A stretch of DNA of 64,000 nt from Rhodophyticola porphyridii (GCF_003688285.1 NZ_RCNT01000004.1:1-64000), one strand, 5' to 3'. Shown: positions 17,986 through 27,583, counted from the first letter of the stretch. The notes: generated by a model not told the origin, from the letters alone. Made by a program: numbers and translations.

Positions 17986-18002
17986 GGCATCTCGCCGATG
18001 CC
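17986..18002. terminator. Hairpin between convergent genes
   Basis: GGCATC-tcgcc-GATGCC is a perfect 6-bp stem with a 5-nt loop, in the 66-bp gap between the ends of the flavin reductase and amidohydrolase genes. It is preceded by another self-complementary GC run (CGCCGCGCGGCG). There is no clear T-tract, so termination is likely but unproven. Confidence 0.4.
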
Positions 18003-18033
18003 GGGCCAGCGCAAAACGGCGGGAAAAACCAGA

Positions 18034-19197
18034 TCACTCCACCGGCTGAGCCGTTTCCACAAGACGGGCAAAGAAGCTGGCCCCGATCGGCGCGATCTCA
18101 TCGTTGAACTCGTATTCCGGGTGATGCAGCCCGGCACTCTCCCCCTGTCCCAGGAACAGATAGGCCCCGGGACGTTCCTGCAGCATATAGGCGAAATCTT
18201 CGGCTCCCATCTCGCGACCGGCCGCGGCATCCACGTTGTCCTCGCCCACGACAAGTGCTGCCACAAGCGCCGCGAACTCCGCCGCACCCGCGTCATTGAC
18301 CGTGGCGGGGTAACCGATCTGGTAATCAAGCCGCGCGGAGACGTCATAGGCCGCCGCCTGCCCCGCCACGATCTGCTCCATCCGGCGCATCACCATGGCC
18401 TGTACGTCCGGGTTGAAGGTTCGGACCGTGCCGCAGATATAGGCCTCTGCCGGAACGATGTTTTCGGCGGTTCCGGTGTGGATCTGGGTCACCGAAATCA
18501 CCAGATCTTCGATGGCATAATGATTGCGCGACACGATCGTCTGGATCGCGGAGACGATTCCCACCGCCGCGACGACCGGGTCCTTGGTTTCATGGGGCAT
18601 GGCCCCATGGCCGCCATGACCCGTTATCACAATCTCGAACGTATCCACCGCCGCCATGATCGGGCCGGGTGTGGTGACCATCTTGCCCTCGGGCAGACCC
18701 GGGGCGTTGTGCAGCGCATAGACCTGGTCAATATCGAAACGCTCCATGATGCCGTCGTCGCACATCACCTTGGCACCGCCGCCGCCCTCCTCCGCCGGTT
18801 GAAAGATCAGCGCGACACGGCCGGCGAAATTGCGCGTCTCGGCCAGGTACTTCGCCGCACCCAGCAACATCGCCGTGTGCCCGTCATGACCGCAGGCATG
18901 CATTTTTCCTGCGTTGACCGAGGCATGAGCAAGGCCCGTGGCCTCCATAATGGGAAGGGCATCCATATCGGCGCGCAGCCCGATGGTCGGGCCGGTGCCC
19001 TGCCCTTCGATAATCGCCACCAGCCCGCTGCTGGCGATGCCTTCATGGATTTCCGAGATCCCGAACTCCCGCAGCCGCTCCGCCACGAAAGCTGCCGTCT
19101 GGTGGCATTCGAACTGCAATTCCGGGTTCTGGTGCAGATGCCGCCTCCAGGCGGTCATTTCGTCGGCAAAACCCGCAATGCGGTTGATGACGGCCAT
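18034..19197 (-). CDS. M20 amidohydrolase (hippurate hydrolase/aminoacylase type)
   Basis: An M20D-family metallo-hydrolase of 387 residues that cleaves N-acyl amino acids or related amides. It carries WRRHLHQNPEL, the metal motif MHACGHDGHTAMLLGAA (about residue 105), FQPAEEGGGGAKVM (about 137) with the catalytic Glu pair, and HGGHGAMPHETKDPV in the dimerisation domain. GREMGAEDFAYML lies near the C-terminus. ATG 19197 follows a strong purine-rich RBS (AGGGGGGAAG); the frame's longer version runs into mazG. The substrate is unknown. Confidence 0.9.
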   Translation of the reverse strand: MAVINRIAGFADEMTAWRRHLHQNPELQFECHQTAAFVAERLREFGISEIHEGIASSGLVAIIEGQGTGPTIGLRADMDALPIMEATGLAHASVNAGKMHACGHDGHTAMLLGAAKYLAETRNFAGRVALIFQPAEEGGGGAKVMCDDGIMERFDIDQVYALHNAPGLPEGKMVTTPGPIMAAVDTFEIVITGHGGHGAMPHETKDPVVAAVGIVSAIQTIVSRNHYAIEDLVISVTQIHTGTAENIVPAEAYICGTVRTFNPDVQAMVMRRMEQIVAGQAAAYDVSARLDYQIGYPATVNDAGAAEFAALVAALVVGEDNVDAAAGREMGAEDFAYMLQERPGAYLFLGQGESAGLHHPEYEFNDEIAPIGASFFARLVETAQPVE

Positions 19198-19261
19198 GAA
19201 CTTCCCCCCTTGATGCCCGCGTGCAACCCGGAAACAGTGTCGCAAAACCCGCGAGGCCGCA

Positions 19262-20080
19262 ATGCGCGATGACAGCGACACCCTGATCCACGACCCCAAC
19301 GGCGGCATGCCGCGCCTGCTGGCGATCATGCGCCGCCTTCGGGACCCCGACACCGGCTGCCCTTGGGATATCGAACAGACCTTTTCGACCATCGCCCCCT
19401 ACACGATCGAAGAGGCCTATGAGGTCGCCGACGCAATCGAACGGGAAGCCTGGGACGAGTTGAAGGGCGAACTGGGCGATCTGCTGCTACAGGTCGTCTA
19501 TCATGCCGAGATCGGCGCCGAGCGCGGGCTTTTCGATTTCCCCTCCATTGCCGATGCAATCTCGGACAAGATGGTGGCGCGCCATCCCCATGTCTTCGGG
19601 GCCGAAAGCCGCGAGAAATCGGCCGCAGAGCAAACCCGCGATTGGGAAACGATCAAGGCCGCGGAGCGGGCCGAACGCGCCCGCAGCGGCGTGCTGGACG
19701 ATGTGGCGCTGAACCTGCCTGCCCTGATGCGGGCTGAAAAACTGCAAAAGCGCGCGGCCCGTGTCGGGTTTGACTGGCCCGGGGTCGACGAGGTTCTTGC
19801 CAAGATTACCGAGGAAGCCCGTGAGCTGGCCGAGGCGCGCACCCATCTGACCGCGCAAAAGGTGGCCGAGGAGATGGGTGATCTGCTGTTCGTGATGGCC
19901 AATCTCGCCCGCCATCTCCAAGTGGACCCCGAGGAGGCCCTAAGGTCCGCCAATCGCAAGTTCACCCGCCGCTTCGCCTATATCGAGGCGCAATTGGCCA
20001 GATCTGACAGACATCCGGAGGACAGCGATCTGGCCGAAATGGATGCGCTCTGGGACCGGGCCAAGGCGGAAGGGCTGTGA
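19262..20080 (+). CDS. mazG: Nucleoside triphosphate pyrophosphohydrolase MazG
   Basis: A 272-residue two-domain MazG that hydrolyses (d)NTPs to monophosphates, a housecleaning role. The N-terminal domain shows LRDPDTGCPWDIEQTF, then YTIEEAYEVADAIE with the metal-binding E-x-x-E and ELGDLLLQVVYHA. The second domain repeats this as KITEEARELAEA and EEMGDLLFVMANLARHL. The length and duplication match the family. It is divergent from the amidohydrolase gene, with 64 bp between starts, and convergent with the LysR gene. Confidence 0.94.
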   Translation: MRDDSDTLIHDPNGGMPRLLAIMRRLRDPDTGCPWDIEQTFSTIAPYTIEEAYEVADAIEREAWDELKGELGDLLLQVVYHAEIGAERGLFDFPSIADAISDKMVARHPHVFGAESREKSAAEQTRDWETIKAAERAERARSGVLDDVALNLPALMRAEKLQKRAARVGFDWPGVDEVLAKITEEARELAEARTHLTAQKVAEEMGDLLFVMANLARHLQVDPEEALRSANRKFTRRFAYIEAQLARSDRHPEDSDLAEMDALWDRAKAEGL

Positions 20081-20177
20081 TCCCAGCCTCGGACGCATGT
20101 TCCGGCGGATGTGAACGGCAAGGGCTCTGACAGACGCTGACCGCATGGCGGCCGTGCAACCGCCCACATGTGGGTCT

Positions 20178-21083
20178 TCAGCTGTCGAGGCGAAGAGAGC
20201 GGAGGGATTTGGACAGCGCGCGGGCCAGCAGATGCTGAACCGGCAAGAGCCCCGTCCGCGCCGAGATCAGCAGCCCCATCCGAAGCTCCCGCAGCAACGG
20301 CGAGTTTATCCCAACATAGCGCAGACGCCCGTCCTCGATCTCGTCGACGAAGCCGATCTTGGAATAAATGCCGACACCGCCGCCCTTCAGGATCATCGCC
20401 TTGGCCAGCGGCAGCGAGTTGGTGGACAATTGCGTGGAGATCTGCGCGCCCATGCCCCCGACCGCCTCATTAACGAAGGAGCGGTGGGACTGGGAATCGT
20501 ATGAGCGGATCATCGGATAGGGGACGAGATCGTCGAATTCCAGAAGGTCGCGCTCCGCCAGGGGATGATCATGCGCCATGATCGCACCGATGGGCGTGGA
20601 TTTCTCGGCCTGGCAACGGACATCGGGATGCAGATCGTTGCTGAATGACAGACCGATATCCGCCGTTCCATCGGCCACCGCCTGCATCACGTCATGGGGC
20701 TCGGCCGTCTGGATCGTATAGCCTACCTCAGGGTAGGAGGCCCTGAACGTGTCCAACACCTCGGGCAACACGCTGAGCGCGACGGAATCGAGCGTCGCGA
20801 TGTTGATATGGCCGGTGCGCATATCGCGGATGTCTTCGACCATGTTGATGATTCTCTGATAGTCGAACAGCGTGTTGCGGCAGTGTTCCAGCACCACGAC
20901 CCCGGCTTCGGTCAGCGCCACCCCGTCGGCATGGCGGTCGAACAGACGTATCCCCAGCTTGTTTTCCGTGCTGATGATTTTCCGGTTGAGCGATGACGAC
21001 GACATGTTGAGCACCGCGGCCGCTTTTCGGATGGAGCCCTGCCGGGCCGTTTCGTCGAAGTAATTCAGAAACCTGTCATGCAT
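20178..21083 (-). CDS. LysR-type transcriptional regulator
   Basis: A 301-residue LysR-type regulator. The wHTH is at residues 1-60 (FLNYFDETARQGSIRKAAAV, SSSLNRKIISTENKLGIRLF), and the effector domain covers about 90-290. It is divergent from the importer and catabolic operon starting at 21232, with 148 bp between the start codons. A perfect inverted repeat containing a T-N11-A LysR box lies 34 bp from its own start. The likely role is substrate-dependent control of that operon plus autoregulation. The HTH recognition helix with SSSSLNRKI is slightly unusual (serine-rich). Confidence 0.9.
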   Translation of the reverse strand: MHDRFLNYFDETARQGSIRKAAAVLNMSSSSLNRKIISTENKLGIRLFDRHADGVALTEAGVVVLEHCRNTLFDYQRIINMVEDIRDMRTGHINIATLDSVALSVLPEVLDTFRASYPEVGYTIQTAEPHDVMQAVADGTADIGLSFSNDLHPDVRCQAEKSTPIGAIMAHDHPLAERDLLEFDDLVPYPMIRSYDSQSHRSFVNEAVGGMGAQISTQLSTNSLPLAKAMILKGGGVGIYSKIGFVDEIEDGRLRYVGINSPLLRELRMGLLISARTGLLPVQHLLARALSKSLRSLRLDS

Positions 21084-21116
21084 CGCCCTGCCCTTCGGTG
21101 AACGGTTTCGGGAAGC

Positions 21117-21133
21117 GATGCAGAAAATGCATC
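21117..21133. promoter_or_regulatory. LysR-type operator in the divergent promoter region
   Basis: GATGCA-gaaaa-TGCATC is a perfect 6-bp inverted repeat with a 5-bp centre. It contains TGCA-N5-TGCA, the T-N11-A layout of LysR boxes. It is 34 bp from the LysR start and about 100 bp from the importer gene start. The neighbouring LysR protein is the obvious candidate binder. Confidence 0.55.
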
Positions 21134-21231
21134 ACCATTCGCGCAAATTGAACCTATATGCAGCGCTTCGCCTGTGTCTAGAGTTTCCCAAACCAACGAA
21201 AAAACTCTTCAACCCACGGGAGCCCCTGATC

Positions 21232-22266
21232 ATGTCTCACCCAATCAATCGCCGCTCATTCCTGCAAACCACCGGCGCCGCGGCGGGCCTTGCCGCAAGC
21301 GGCACCATGATGTCGGTGCTGCCCGCTCGTGCCGACGGGCATGCCTATACCATCCGGATGCAACTGGGCTGGCTCGCCTCCAACGGCATCATGGGCGAAG
21401 TCATGGCCGATCATCTGGGCTATTTCGAAGAGGAAGGCCTGGCGCTGGAAATCATTCCCGGCGGCCCGAACATCGATGGGGTGCCCTCTGTCGCCTCGGG
21501 CGTGAACAACTTCGGGTCCATCTCGTCCTCTCCCTCGCTGATGCTGGCGCGCTCCGCCGGGCTGCCGGTCAAATGCATCGCGGCCGGATACCAGCGCCAC
21601 CCGTTCACCTATTTCTCCCTTGCCGGAAACCCGGTGCGGACACCGCAGGACCTGATTGGCAAGACCGTGGCCACGCAAGGTACCGCGCGTATCCTGCTTC
21701 GCGCACTTCTGGCCCATAACGGGATTGCGGAGGACGATGTGGAGGTTTCTGTCATGGGGGCCGACATGAACGCCCTGATGACCGGGCAGGTGGATGTCGT
21801 CACCGGCTGGACCACGAATGTGAATGCGCTGTCGATCCTCGGTGATCAACGGGTCGATCTTGCGCTCTGGGACGGCGGCATCCAGCTTTACGCGAACCCC
21901 TATTACACCACCGACGCCATGCTGGCCGAGCATGGCGACAAGATGCAGGCGGCCATTCGCGCGATCTCCCGCGGGTGGGGTGCGGCGCATGACGATCCGG
22001 AGGCCGCGGTGGAGGCGCTCGTGGCCCGCTATCCGAACCTCGATCGGGACAGTGAAATGCTGGCCGCACCGCTGGTGCTGGATTTCTCCTTCAACGCGCA
22101 GACGGCCGCGGGCGGTTGGGGCGTGATGACCGAAGAAAACTGGCAAGCCCAGATCGACATCTATGACCAGCTTGACCAGTTCGCGAACGGCGCCCCCGCG
22201 CTGGACGATGTGATGACGCTCGAAATCCTCGAAGCGACGGCGGACACCCGCCCGACCCACGGCTGA
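21232..22266 (+). CDS. ABC transporter substrate-binding protein (SsuA/NMT1/THI5-like)
   Basis: A 344-residue periplasmic binding protein. It starts [19 protein letters not shown], with a twin-arginine (RRSFLQ) signal ending near PARADG. The mature part shows [18 protein letters not shown], then [19 protein letters not shown] and [16 protein letters not shown], as in NMT1/SsuA-type proteins that bind pyrimidine precursors, sulfonates or aromatic acids. ATG 21232 is chosen over the longer frame (21118), which adds non-signal sequence. It is the first gene of the operon and is followed by its ATPase after 4 bp. Confidence 0.88.
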   Translation: MSHPINRRSFLQTTGAAAGLAASGTMMSVLPARADGHAYTIRMQLGWLASNGIMGEVMADHLGYFEEEGLALEIIPGGPNIDGVPSVASGVNNFGSISSSPSLMLARSAGLPVKCIAAGYQRHPFTYFSLAGNPVRTPQDLIGKTVATQGTARILLRALLAHNGIAEDDVEVSVMGADMNALMTGQVDVVTGWTTNVNALSILGDQRVDLALWDGGIQLYANPYYTTDAMLAEHGDKMQAAIRAISRGWGAAHDDPEAAVEALVARYPNLDRDSEMLAAPLVLDFSFNAQTAAGGWGVMTEENWQAQIDIYDQLDQFANGAPALDDVMTLEILEATADTRPTHG

Positions 22267-22270
22267 CCCG

Positions 22271-23065
22271 ATGGAAGGGATCGTGCAAGACCCGCAGGGA
22301 GGCCACCATATCGCGGCCGCCCTGTCGGGGGCCAGCGTAACGTTCGGGAGCTTCACGGCCTTGTCCGATATCTCGCTCGAAATCGGCGCGGGCGAGTTCT
22401 GGACCATACTGGGTCCGTCAGGTTGCGGGAAATCCACGATGCTGCGGCTGGTCTCCGATCTGGTGCCGCCCGCGGCCGGCACGGTGGAAATTCTCGGCAA
22501 ATCGACCGAGGCCGCGCGGTTGGCGCGAGAATTCGCCTTTGTCTTTCAGGACGCGACCCTCCTGCCATGGCGCTCGGCGCTGAAAAACGTGGAACTGCCG
22601 CTTGAAATGGGCCGCAAGCGCGGGATCGACATTCCCCGCGGCGAGCGTACACCGCGGGAACTTCTGGAACTTGTGGGGCTGAAGGGACGCGAAGATGCGC
22701 TTCCCCATGAGCTTTCGGGCGGCATGCGCCAACGCGTCGCCATCGCCCGGGCGCTGGTCTGCCAGCCGAGACTGCTGCTGATGGACGAGCCGTTCGGTGC
22801 GCTGGACGAGATGACGCGCGACCGGCTGAACATGCAGCTTCTGGAAATCTGGCGGGAGACCGGTGTGACCTGCCTGTTCGTCACCCATTCCATCCCGGAG
22901 GCCGTGCTGCTGGGGCAGAAGGTGTTGATGCTGCGCGCCCATCCGGGCCGGGTGAAGGAGGTCGTGGAGATCGACCTGCCCGAGCCCCGGCATGTCGAGC
23001 TGCGCGAGACACCGGAATTCAACCGCTACTCATCCTATCTGCGCAAATCGCTGGAGGACTGCTGA
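22271..23065 (+). CDS. ABC transporter ATP-binding protein (SsuB/TauB type)
   Basis: A 264-residue nucleotide-binding subunit. Walker A is [15 protein letters not shown] (about residue 48), the Q-loop is [20 protein letters not shown], the signature is [15 protein letters not shown] (about 155), and Walker B is [13 protein letters not shown]. The DATLLPW Q-loop is typical of nitrate/sulfonate/taurine/NMT1 importers. It lies between the binding protein gene (4-bp gap) and the permease gene (TGATG overlap), giving a complete importer. Confidence 0.92.
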   Translation: MEGIVQDPQGGHHIAAALSGASVTFGSFTALSDISLEIGAGEFWTILGPSGCGKSTMLRLVSDLVPPAAGTVEILGKSTEAARLAREFAFVFQDATLLPWRSALKNVELPLEMGRKRGIDIPRGERTPRELLELVGLKGREDALPHELSGGMRQRVAIARALVCQPRLLLMDEPFGALDEMTRDRLNMQLLEIWRETGVTCLFVTHSIPEAVLLGQKVLMLRAHPGRVKEVVEIDLPEPRHVELRETPEFNRYSSYLRKSLEDC

Positions 23066-23880
23066 TGACCGTGATTGAAAGCCTGCCCGAGACGGTCGAC
23101 GCCAATACCGCGCCGGAGCCGCGCGCGCAGTCTCTCCATCTACGCCGGCTCACCAACGCGGCCGTTCCCTTGGGTACTGCGGCGGTCCTGCTGCTGATCT
23201 GGCAGTTTGGCGTCCGGTATTTCGACGTGCCAACCTATATCGCCCCGGCACCCACAGATGTGGGCGCGGTCTTTCTAGAGGAACTGCCGCTTCTCATGCG
23301 GAATTTCTGGCCGACCTTCACGGTCAGCATCGTAGGGTTTCTTGCCGGCAATCTGGCGGCGATCCTGATCGCGGTGACCTTCGTCCACAGCCGGGTCATG
23401 GAGCGCGCCTTCTTTCCGATCGCGGTGTTCATAAATACCATTCCCATTCTGGCGATCGCACCGATCCTGGTGCTGATCTTCGGCCCGGGACTAACCGCGA
23501 AAGTGGTGATCGCTGGGCTCATCTGCTTCTTTCCGACGCTGGTCAACATGGTGCGAGGCCTGCAGTCGGTGAACCCGCAGACCCTTGAGCTGGCGCGGAT
23601 CCTCTCGGCCTCGAAATCCGAGATCTTCTGGAAGATCCGCCTGCCCTCTTCCCTGCCGTTCCTGTTCTCGGCGCTGAAGATCGCCGCCACGACCTGCGTG
23701 ATCGGGGCTATCGTCAGCGAATGGATCGGTGCCGATGTGGGCCTTGGCGCACTCATTATCGACAGCACGTTCAACTATCGCTCACCGCTTCTCTACGCCA
23801 CCGTGTTCCTGTCCTCAGGTCTGTCGGTGCTGCTCTTCGCGTCGGTGACGATCGCCGAAAAACTCGTGGTGCGCTGGTAG
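23065..23880 (+). CDS. ABC transporter permease (SsuC/TauC type)
   Basis: A 271-residue inner-membrane permease with six or so hydrophobic segments. The first is at about 30-50 (AAVLLLIWQFGV). The EAA coupling loop is around residues 170-190 (ELARILSASKSEIFWKIRLP). Its ATG overlaps the preceding TGA (TGATG). With the neighbouring binding protein and ATPase it makes an SsuABC-type importer. The substrate is presumably the compound degraded by the enzymes encoded downstream. Confidence 0.9.
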   Translation: MTVIESLPETVDANTAPEPRAQSLHLRRLTNAAVPLGTAAVLLLIWQFGVRYFDVPTYIAPAPTDVGAVFLEELPLLMRNFWPTFTVSIVGFLAGNLAAILIAVTFVHSRVMERAFFPIAVFINTIPILAIAPILVLIFGPGLTAKVVIAGLICFFPTLVNMVRGLQSVNPQTLELARILSASKSEIFWKIRLPSSLPFLFSALKIAATTCVIGAIVSEWIGADVGLGALIIDSTFNYRSPLLYATVFLSSGLSVLLFASVTIAEKLVVRW

Positions 23881-23909
23881 CGCCCCAAACCCCTGAGGGA
23901 GGACTGAAT

Positions 23910-25277
23910 ATGGCAGATCGCCAGACAACATTCGTGAGCGTCGCGGGCGCTGAACTGCCTGTTGTCGCCGATTGCGACGTGGTCGTGGTGGGCGCGGGGC
24001 CGGCTGGGCATGCAGCAGCGGTTTCGGCCGCGCGCAACGGCTCGTCCGTGACGCTTCTGGAGCGCTATCACCATCTGGGCGGCATGGCGTCCGGCGGCAT
24101 GGTTCTGGTGCTGGACGACATGGTGAACGAGGGCAACGAGATCGTCACCACCGGCATCGTCAACGAATTCGTCGCAAGGATGGAGCGGCAGAACGGTGCG
24201 GTCTACCCGCCCACCGAGGATTGCCAGACAAATTGGGAAATGTGGCAGAAATGGTCCCGCTGGGGCTGCATCGATTTCCACAAGGCGATGATGCCGCAAC
24301 CGATCATCCATGCGGTGGCCTTCGATCCGGACGCCTGGAAGCGGGTGAGCCTGGACATGGTGAAGGAGGCCGGGGTGAAACTGCGCACCCATAGCTGGTT
24401 CTCCGACGTGCTGATGGAAGGCGGGCGCATCACCGGCGTGATCGTCCAGACCAAGGAGGGCCGTCAGGTCATCCGTGCGAAATACGTGATCGATGCGACC
24501 GGCGATCTGGACGTGGGCAAGGCTGCGGGCGCGGAATACACCGACGGGCAGTACATCGTGACGACAGTGTTTAGGCTTTGCGATGTTGACACCGACAAGG
24601 CGATCGCCTTCGAGTTCGCCGAGCCTGAGGAATACAAGAAGCTCGATCGCCAGGCGCGCCGCGCGATCGGCGGAGCTTGGGGCATGTGGTGGCTTAAGAC
24701 GCCCCTGCCGGGCATCGTCTGGTGCAACTGTCCACACATGCCCGGCTATGATGGCATCTCTGTCAACGACATGGTCGCGGCCGAGTATGAAGGCCGCGAG
24801 CGGATGATGAACCTGCTGCATTTCGCCCGCGAGAACCTGCCCGGTTTCGAGAATGCCAAGATGCTGGGGGCCGCCGAGCAGATGGGCATCAGACAGACGC
24901 GTCTTCTGCGGGGCGAATACGTGGTCAGCAAGGATGACGTGAAATCGCGGCGTTATTTCAAGGATACTGTGTGCCGGGGTCGGGACTACTACACCCCCTA
25001 CCGCGCCCTGTTGCCCAGAGGCATAGACAATCTGATCGTGGCCGGACGGCATTACTCCGTCGACAGCGACGCGCAGAAGATGAGCCGCGAGATCCCGCCC
25101 TGCATGGCGCAGGGGGAAGCGGCCGGTATCGCCGCGCATCTTGCGCTCGATGGCGACAAGGCCTTCCGCGACGTGGATCACAAGGCGATCCAGAAACAGA
25201 TGCGCGCGCAAGGCGCCGATCCGGGCGACGTACCGTCGGCCAATGCGCTGATCGAAGATCCGGTCGCGGCAGAATAA
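23910..25277 (+). CDS. FAD-dependent oxidoreductase
   Basis: A 455-residue flavoprotein of the FAD_oxidored family. The dinucleotide motif is VVVVGAGPAGHAAAVSAARN (about residue 28). HLGGMASGGMVLVL follows, where family members contact FAD. YVIDATGDLDVGKAAG is the second FAD strand, and the C-terminal IDNLIVAGRHYSVDSDA and EIPPCMAQGEAAGIAA close the fold. The reaction is unknown. A ferredoxin gene in the same operon could be its electron partner. GGGAGGAC precedes ATG 23910. The frame extends upstream only into the permease gene. Confidence 0.85.
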   Translation: MADRQTTFVSVAGAELPVVADCDVVVVGAGPAGHAAAVSAARNGSSVTLLERYHHLGGMASGGMVLVLDDMVNEGNEIVTTGIVNEFVARMERQNGAVYPPTEDCQTNWEMWQKWSRWGCIDFHKAMMPQPIIHAVAFDPDAWKRVSLDMVKEAGVKLRTHSWFSDVLMEGGRITGVIVQTKEGRQVIRAKYVIDATGDLDVGKAAGAEYTDGQYIVTTVFRLCDVDTDKAIAFEFAEPEEYKKLDRQARRAIGGAWGMWWLKTPLPGIVWCNCPHMPGYDGISVNDMVAAEYEGRERMMNLLHFARENLPGFENAKMLGAAEQMGIRQTRLLRGEYVVSKDDVKSRRYFKDTVCRGRDYYTPYRALLPRGIDNLIVAGRHYSVDSDAQKMSREIPPCMAQGEAAGIAAHLALDGDKAFRDVDHKAIQKQMRAQGADPGDVPSANALIEDPVAAE

Positions 25278-25293
25278 CCAGAGGCAAGAACCC

Positions 25294-26460
25294 ATGTCAG
25301 AGACAGTCATGCCGCTTGGCGGCGTCAGAATAATCGACTTCACACAGGTGATGCTCGGACCCTGCTGCACGCAGATGCTGGGCGATTTCGGCGCGGATGT
25401 GATCAAGATCGAGCGTCCCGGCGCGGGCGATCTCAGCCGCTCCTTCTATGGTGAGCGCAGCGAGGAGGCGATGAACAACGCGGTCTTCGCCTCGCTGAAC
25501 CGCAACAAGCGGTCGGTCACGCTGGACACGAAATCCGAGGACGGGCGCAAGGCAGCGCTCGACCTGATCAGGACGGCCGATGTGGTGGTGGACAATTTCC
25601 GCGCGGGCGTCATGGATCGTCTGGGCTTCGGGTATGACGCGCTGAGCCGGATCAACCCGCGGATCATCTGCGCCAGCGGCACCGGCTTCGGGCCCGAGGG
25701 GCCTTATGCCCACAAGGGCGGGCAGGATGTGCTGGCCCAGGCCATGACCGGGGTGATGGAAAAGACTCAGGACCCTTCGATCCCGAAATCGATCTATCCC
25801 ACCACGCTTTGCGACTACTCGGCGGGCATGCATCTGGTTCAGGGCATCATGGCGGCCCTTCTGATGCGAGAGAAGACGGGCAAGGGCCAGAAAGTCGGTG
25901 TCTCACTTTATGACAGCATGATCGCGATGCAGATGCAGGAGGCCGCGCAATGGTCGAAACATCGCGAGGTGCTGAACTGGGCCGCGATGCCGCTGACCGG
26001 TGTGTTCGACACGACGGATGGCGCCATTGTGATTGTCGGGGCCTTCAAGACGAACCCGTTGCAGGATATCTGCACCGCGCTTGAGATCGCGGATCTGTCG
26101 CCGGAGTACCCGACCCTTTCCGACCAACGCGCAAACAAGCCGTTCCTGCAGGAGACATTCCGAGTCGCGATTGCGCAGAACACCTCCGCCTACTGGCTGG
26201 AGCGGCTGGAGGCGGTGGACCTGCTCTGCGCGCCCGTCCGCTCGCTTGGCGAGGCGCTTGAAGACCCGCAAACCCGGATCAACGACATGCTCTGTCCGGT
26301 CGATCACCCGGTGCTCGGTGAGGTCACGCTTGTGGGCAGCCCCGTGCATCTGAGCGCCGCACCGCTGCGTGTGCGTCATCTGCCGCCCCGACTGGGCGAG
26401 CATACCGAGGAGGTGATGCAGGACCTGGCCGCGCGGCTTAGGACCGAGGCTGCCGAATGA
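25294..26460 (+). CDS. CaiB/BaiF class III CoA-transferase
   Basis: A 388-residue formyl-CoA-transferase-type enzyme that moves CoA between carboxylic acids through an aspartyl anhydride. It starts with LGGVRIIDFTQVMLGP, then FGADVIKIERPGAGDLSR and SLNRNKRSVTLDTKSEDGR. The likely catalytic Asp is D174 in TLCDYSAGMHLVQG. The role inferred from context is to activate an imported carboxylate as its CoA thioester for the crotonase encoded next (ATGA overlap). Donor and acceptor are not identifiable. Confidence 0.9.
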   Translation: MSETVMPLGGVRIIDFTQVMLGPCCTQMLGDFGADVIKIERPGAGDLSRSFYGERSEEAMNNAVFASLNRNKRSVTLDTKSEDGRKAALDLIRTADVVVDNFRAGVMDRLGFGYDALSRINPRIICASGTGFGPEGPYAHKGGQDVLAQAMTGVMEKTQDPSIPKSIYPTTLCDYSAGMHLVQGIMAALLMREKTGKGQKVGVSLYDSMIAMQMQEAAQWSKHREVLNWAAMPLTGVFDTTDGAIVIVGAFKTNPLQDICTALEIADLSPEYPTLSDQRANKPFLQETFRVAIAQNTSAYWLERLEAVDLLCAPVRSLGEALEDPQTRINDMLCPVDHPVLGEVTLVGSPVHLSAAPLRVRHLPPRLGEHTEEVMQDLAARLRTEAAE

Positions 26461-27230
26461 GCGTTGTTCTTGACGTGGACGGCCATGTGGCGCGGGTGAC
26501 GATCGACCGCCCGGCGCGGATGAATGCCATCGACGCCGCGACCCATCGCCGTCTGGCGGACATCTGGGACGAGATCGAAGCGGATACAGAGATCCGCTGC
26601 GCCGTTCTCACAGGTGCCGGCGAGCGCGCGTTTTCCGCAGGCGCCGACCTGAAGGATGATACCGGCCTCTCCGGTGAGGAGTACTGGAAGGGGCTGAGCG
26701 CTGGCGGCTACCGCGGCATTTCCCTGCGGCAGATGTCGACCCCCGTAATCGCACGGGTGAACGGGCTGGCCCTTGGCGGCGGGCTGGAGATGGTTCTGGG
26801 CTGCGACATCGTGATTGCCGCGGATACCGCGCGCTTCGCCCTGCCGGAGGCCAAGGTGGGCCGGGTTCCGCTGGATGGCGGCATGGTGATGCTGCCCCGC
26901 CTTATCCCGCGCAATATCGCCATGGGCATGATGATGACGGGCCGTATGGTGCCCGCCACGGAGATGGCGGGATATGGCCTTGTGAATGCCGTCGTGCCCT
27001 TTGCCGAACTGGATGCGGAGGTGGACCGGTGGGTCACGGATGTTCTGGCCTCTGCCCCGCTCAGCCTTCGGGCGATCAAGGCGGTCGCGCGCCGGACAGC
27101 CGCGCTTCCGCTCCACGAGGCCTATGAGACAGGAGCGCCCGAACTCGCCGAGGCGCTGAGATCGGACGACGCCCATGAGGGTGTGGCCGCCTTCCGCGAC
27201 CGGCGCGCACCGGTCTGGCGAGGGAGATAG
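26457..27230 (+). CDS. Enoyl-CoA hydratase/isomerase family protein
   Basis: A crotonase-fold protein of 257 residues. The oxyanion-hole segments are RAFSAGADLKDD (about 58-67) and VNGLALGGGLEMVLGCD (about 101-117). Both glutamates used by true hydratases appear to be present (E111 and E131 in FALPEAKVGRVP), which favours hydration of an enoyl-CoA over other crotonase chemistry. The start codon overlaps the CoA-transferase stop (ATGA), so the two proteins are made together. The ferredoxin gene follows after 2 bp. Confidence 0.9.
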   Translation: MSVVLDVDGHVARVTIDRPARMNAIDAATHRRLADIWDEIEADTEIRCAVLTGAGERAFSAGADLKDDTGLSGEEYWKGLSAGGYRGISLRQMSTPVIARVNGLALGGGLEMVLGCDIVIAADTARFALPEAKVGRVPLDGGMVMLPRLIPRNIAMGMMMTGRMVPATEMAGYGLVNAVVPFAELDAEVDRWVTDVLASAPLSLRAIKAVARRTAALPLHEAYETGAPELAEALRSDDAHEGVAAFRDRRAPVWRGR

Positions 27231-27232
27231 GC

Positions 27233-27583
27233 ATGGCCCTCGTGATCCTCAGCGCCTGCGTGGATGTGAAGGACGGGATCTGCACGACCTCCTGCCCCGT
27301 CGATTGCATCTATGAGGGCGAGCGGATGTTCTACATCCACCCGACCGAATGCATCGAATGTGGCATGTGCGAGTCGATCTGCCCGGTCGACGCGATCCGC
27401 TACGATGATGAGGTGCCCGAAGGTGAAGAGGCCTATGCCGAGATGAACACGGCCGTCTTTCTGGATGTCGACGGCAGGGTCTCCGAACCCGGCGGCTGGC
27501 ACAGGGGAATGGAGCCGGTCCGCGATGCGCCCGATCTGGCCACTCTGTCGGCGGCCCGCGATATCAGGGAAGAGGTAAGTTGA
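27233..27583 (+). CDS. Ferredoxin, FdxA-like 7Fe type
   Basis: A 116-residue electron carrier. Eight cysteines (9, 17, 21, 25, 40, 43, 46, 50) are arranged C-x7-C-x3-CPVDC and C-x2-C-x2-C-x3-CP. This is the pattern of [3Fe-4S]/[4Fe-4S] ferredoxins rather than clostridial 2[4Fe-4S] ones. YEGERMFYIHPTECIECGMC is characteristic. The tail of about 50 residues is non-conserved. Placement between crotonase and lyase genes suggests a dedicated redox partner, perhaps for the FAD oxidoreductase of the same operon. Confidence 0.88.
   Translation: MALVILSACVDVKDGICTTSCPVDCIYEGERMFYIHPTECIECGMCESICPVDAIRYDDEVPEGEEAYAEMNTAVFLDVDGRVSEPGGWHRGMEPVRDAPDLATLSAARDIREEVS

Noticed and set aside
20163..20174. CCCACATGTGGG palindrome between mazG and the LysR gene
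   Set aside because: It is a plain 12-bp palindrome without a loop in a convergent gap, with no sign of a terminator stem or a linked promoter.
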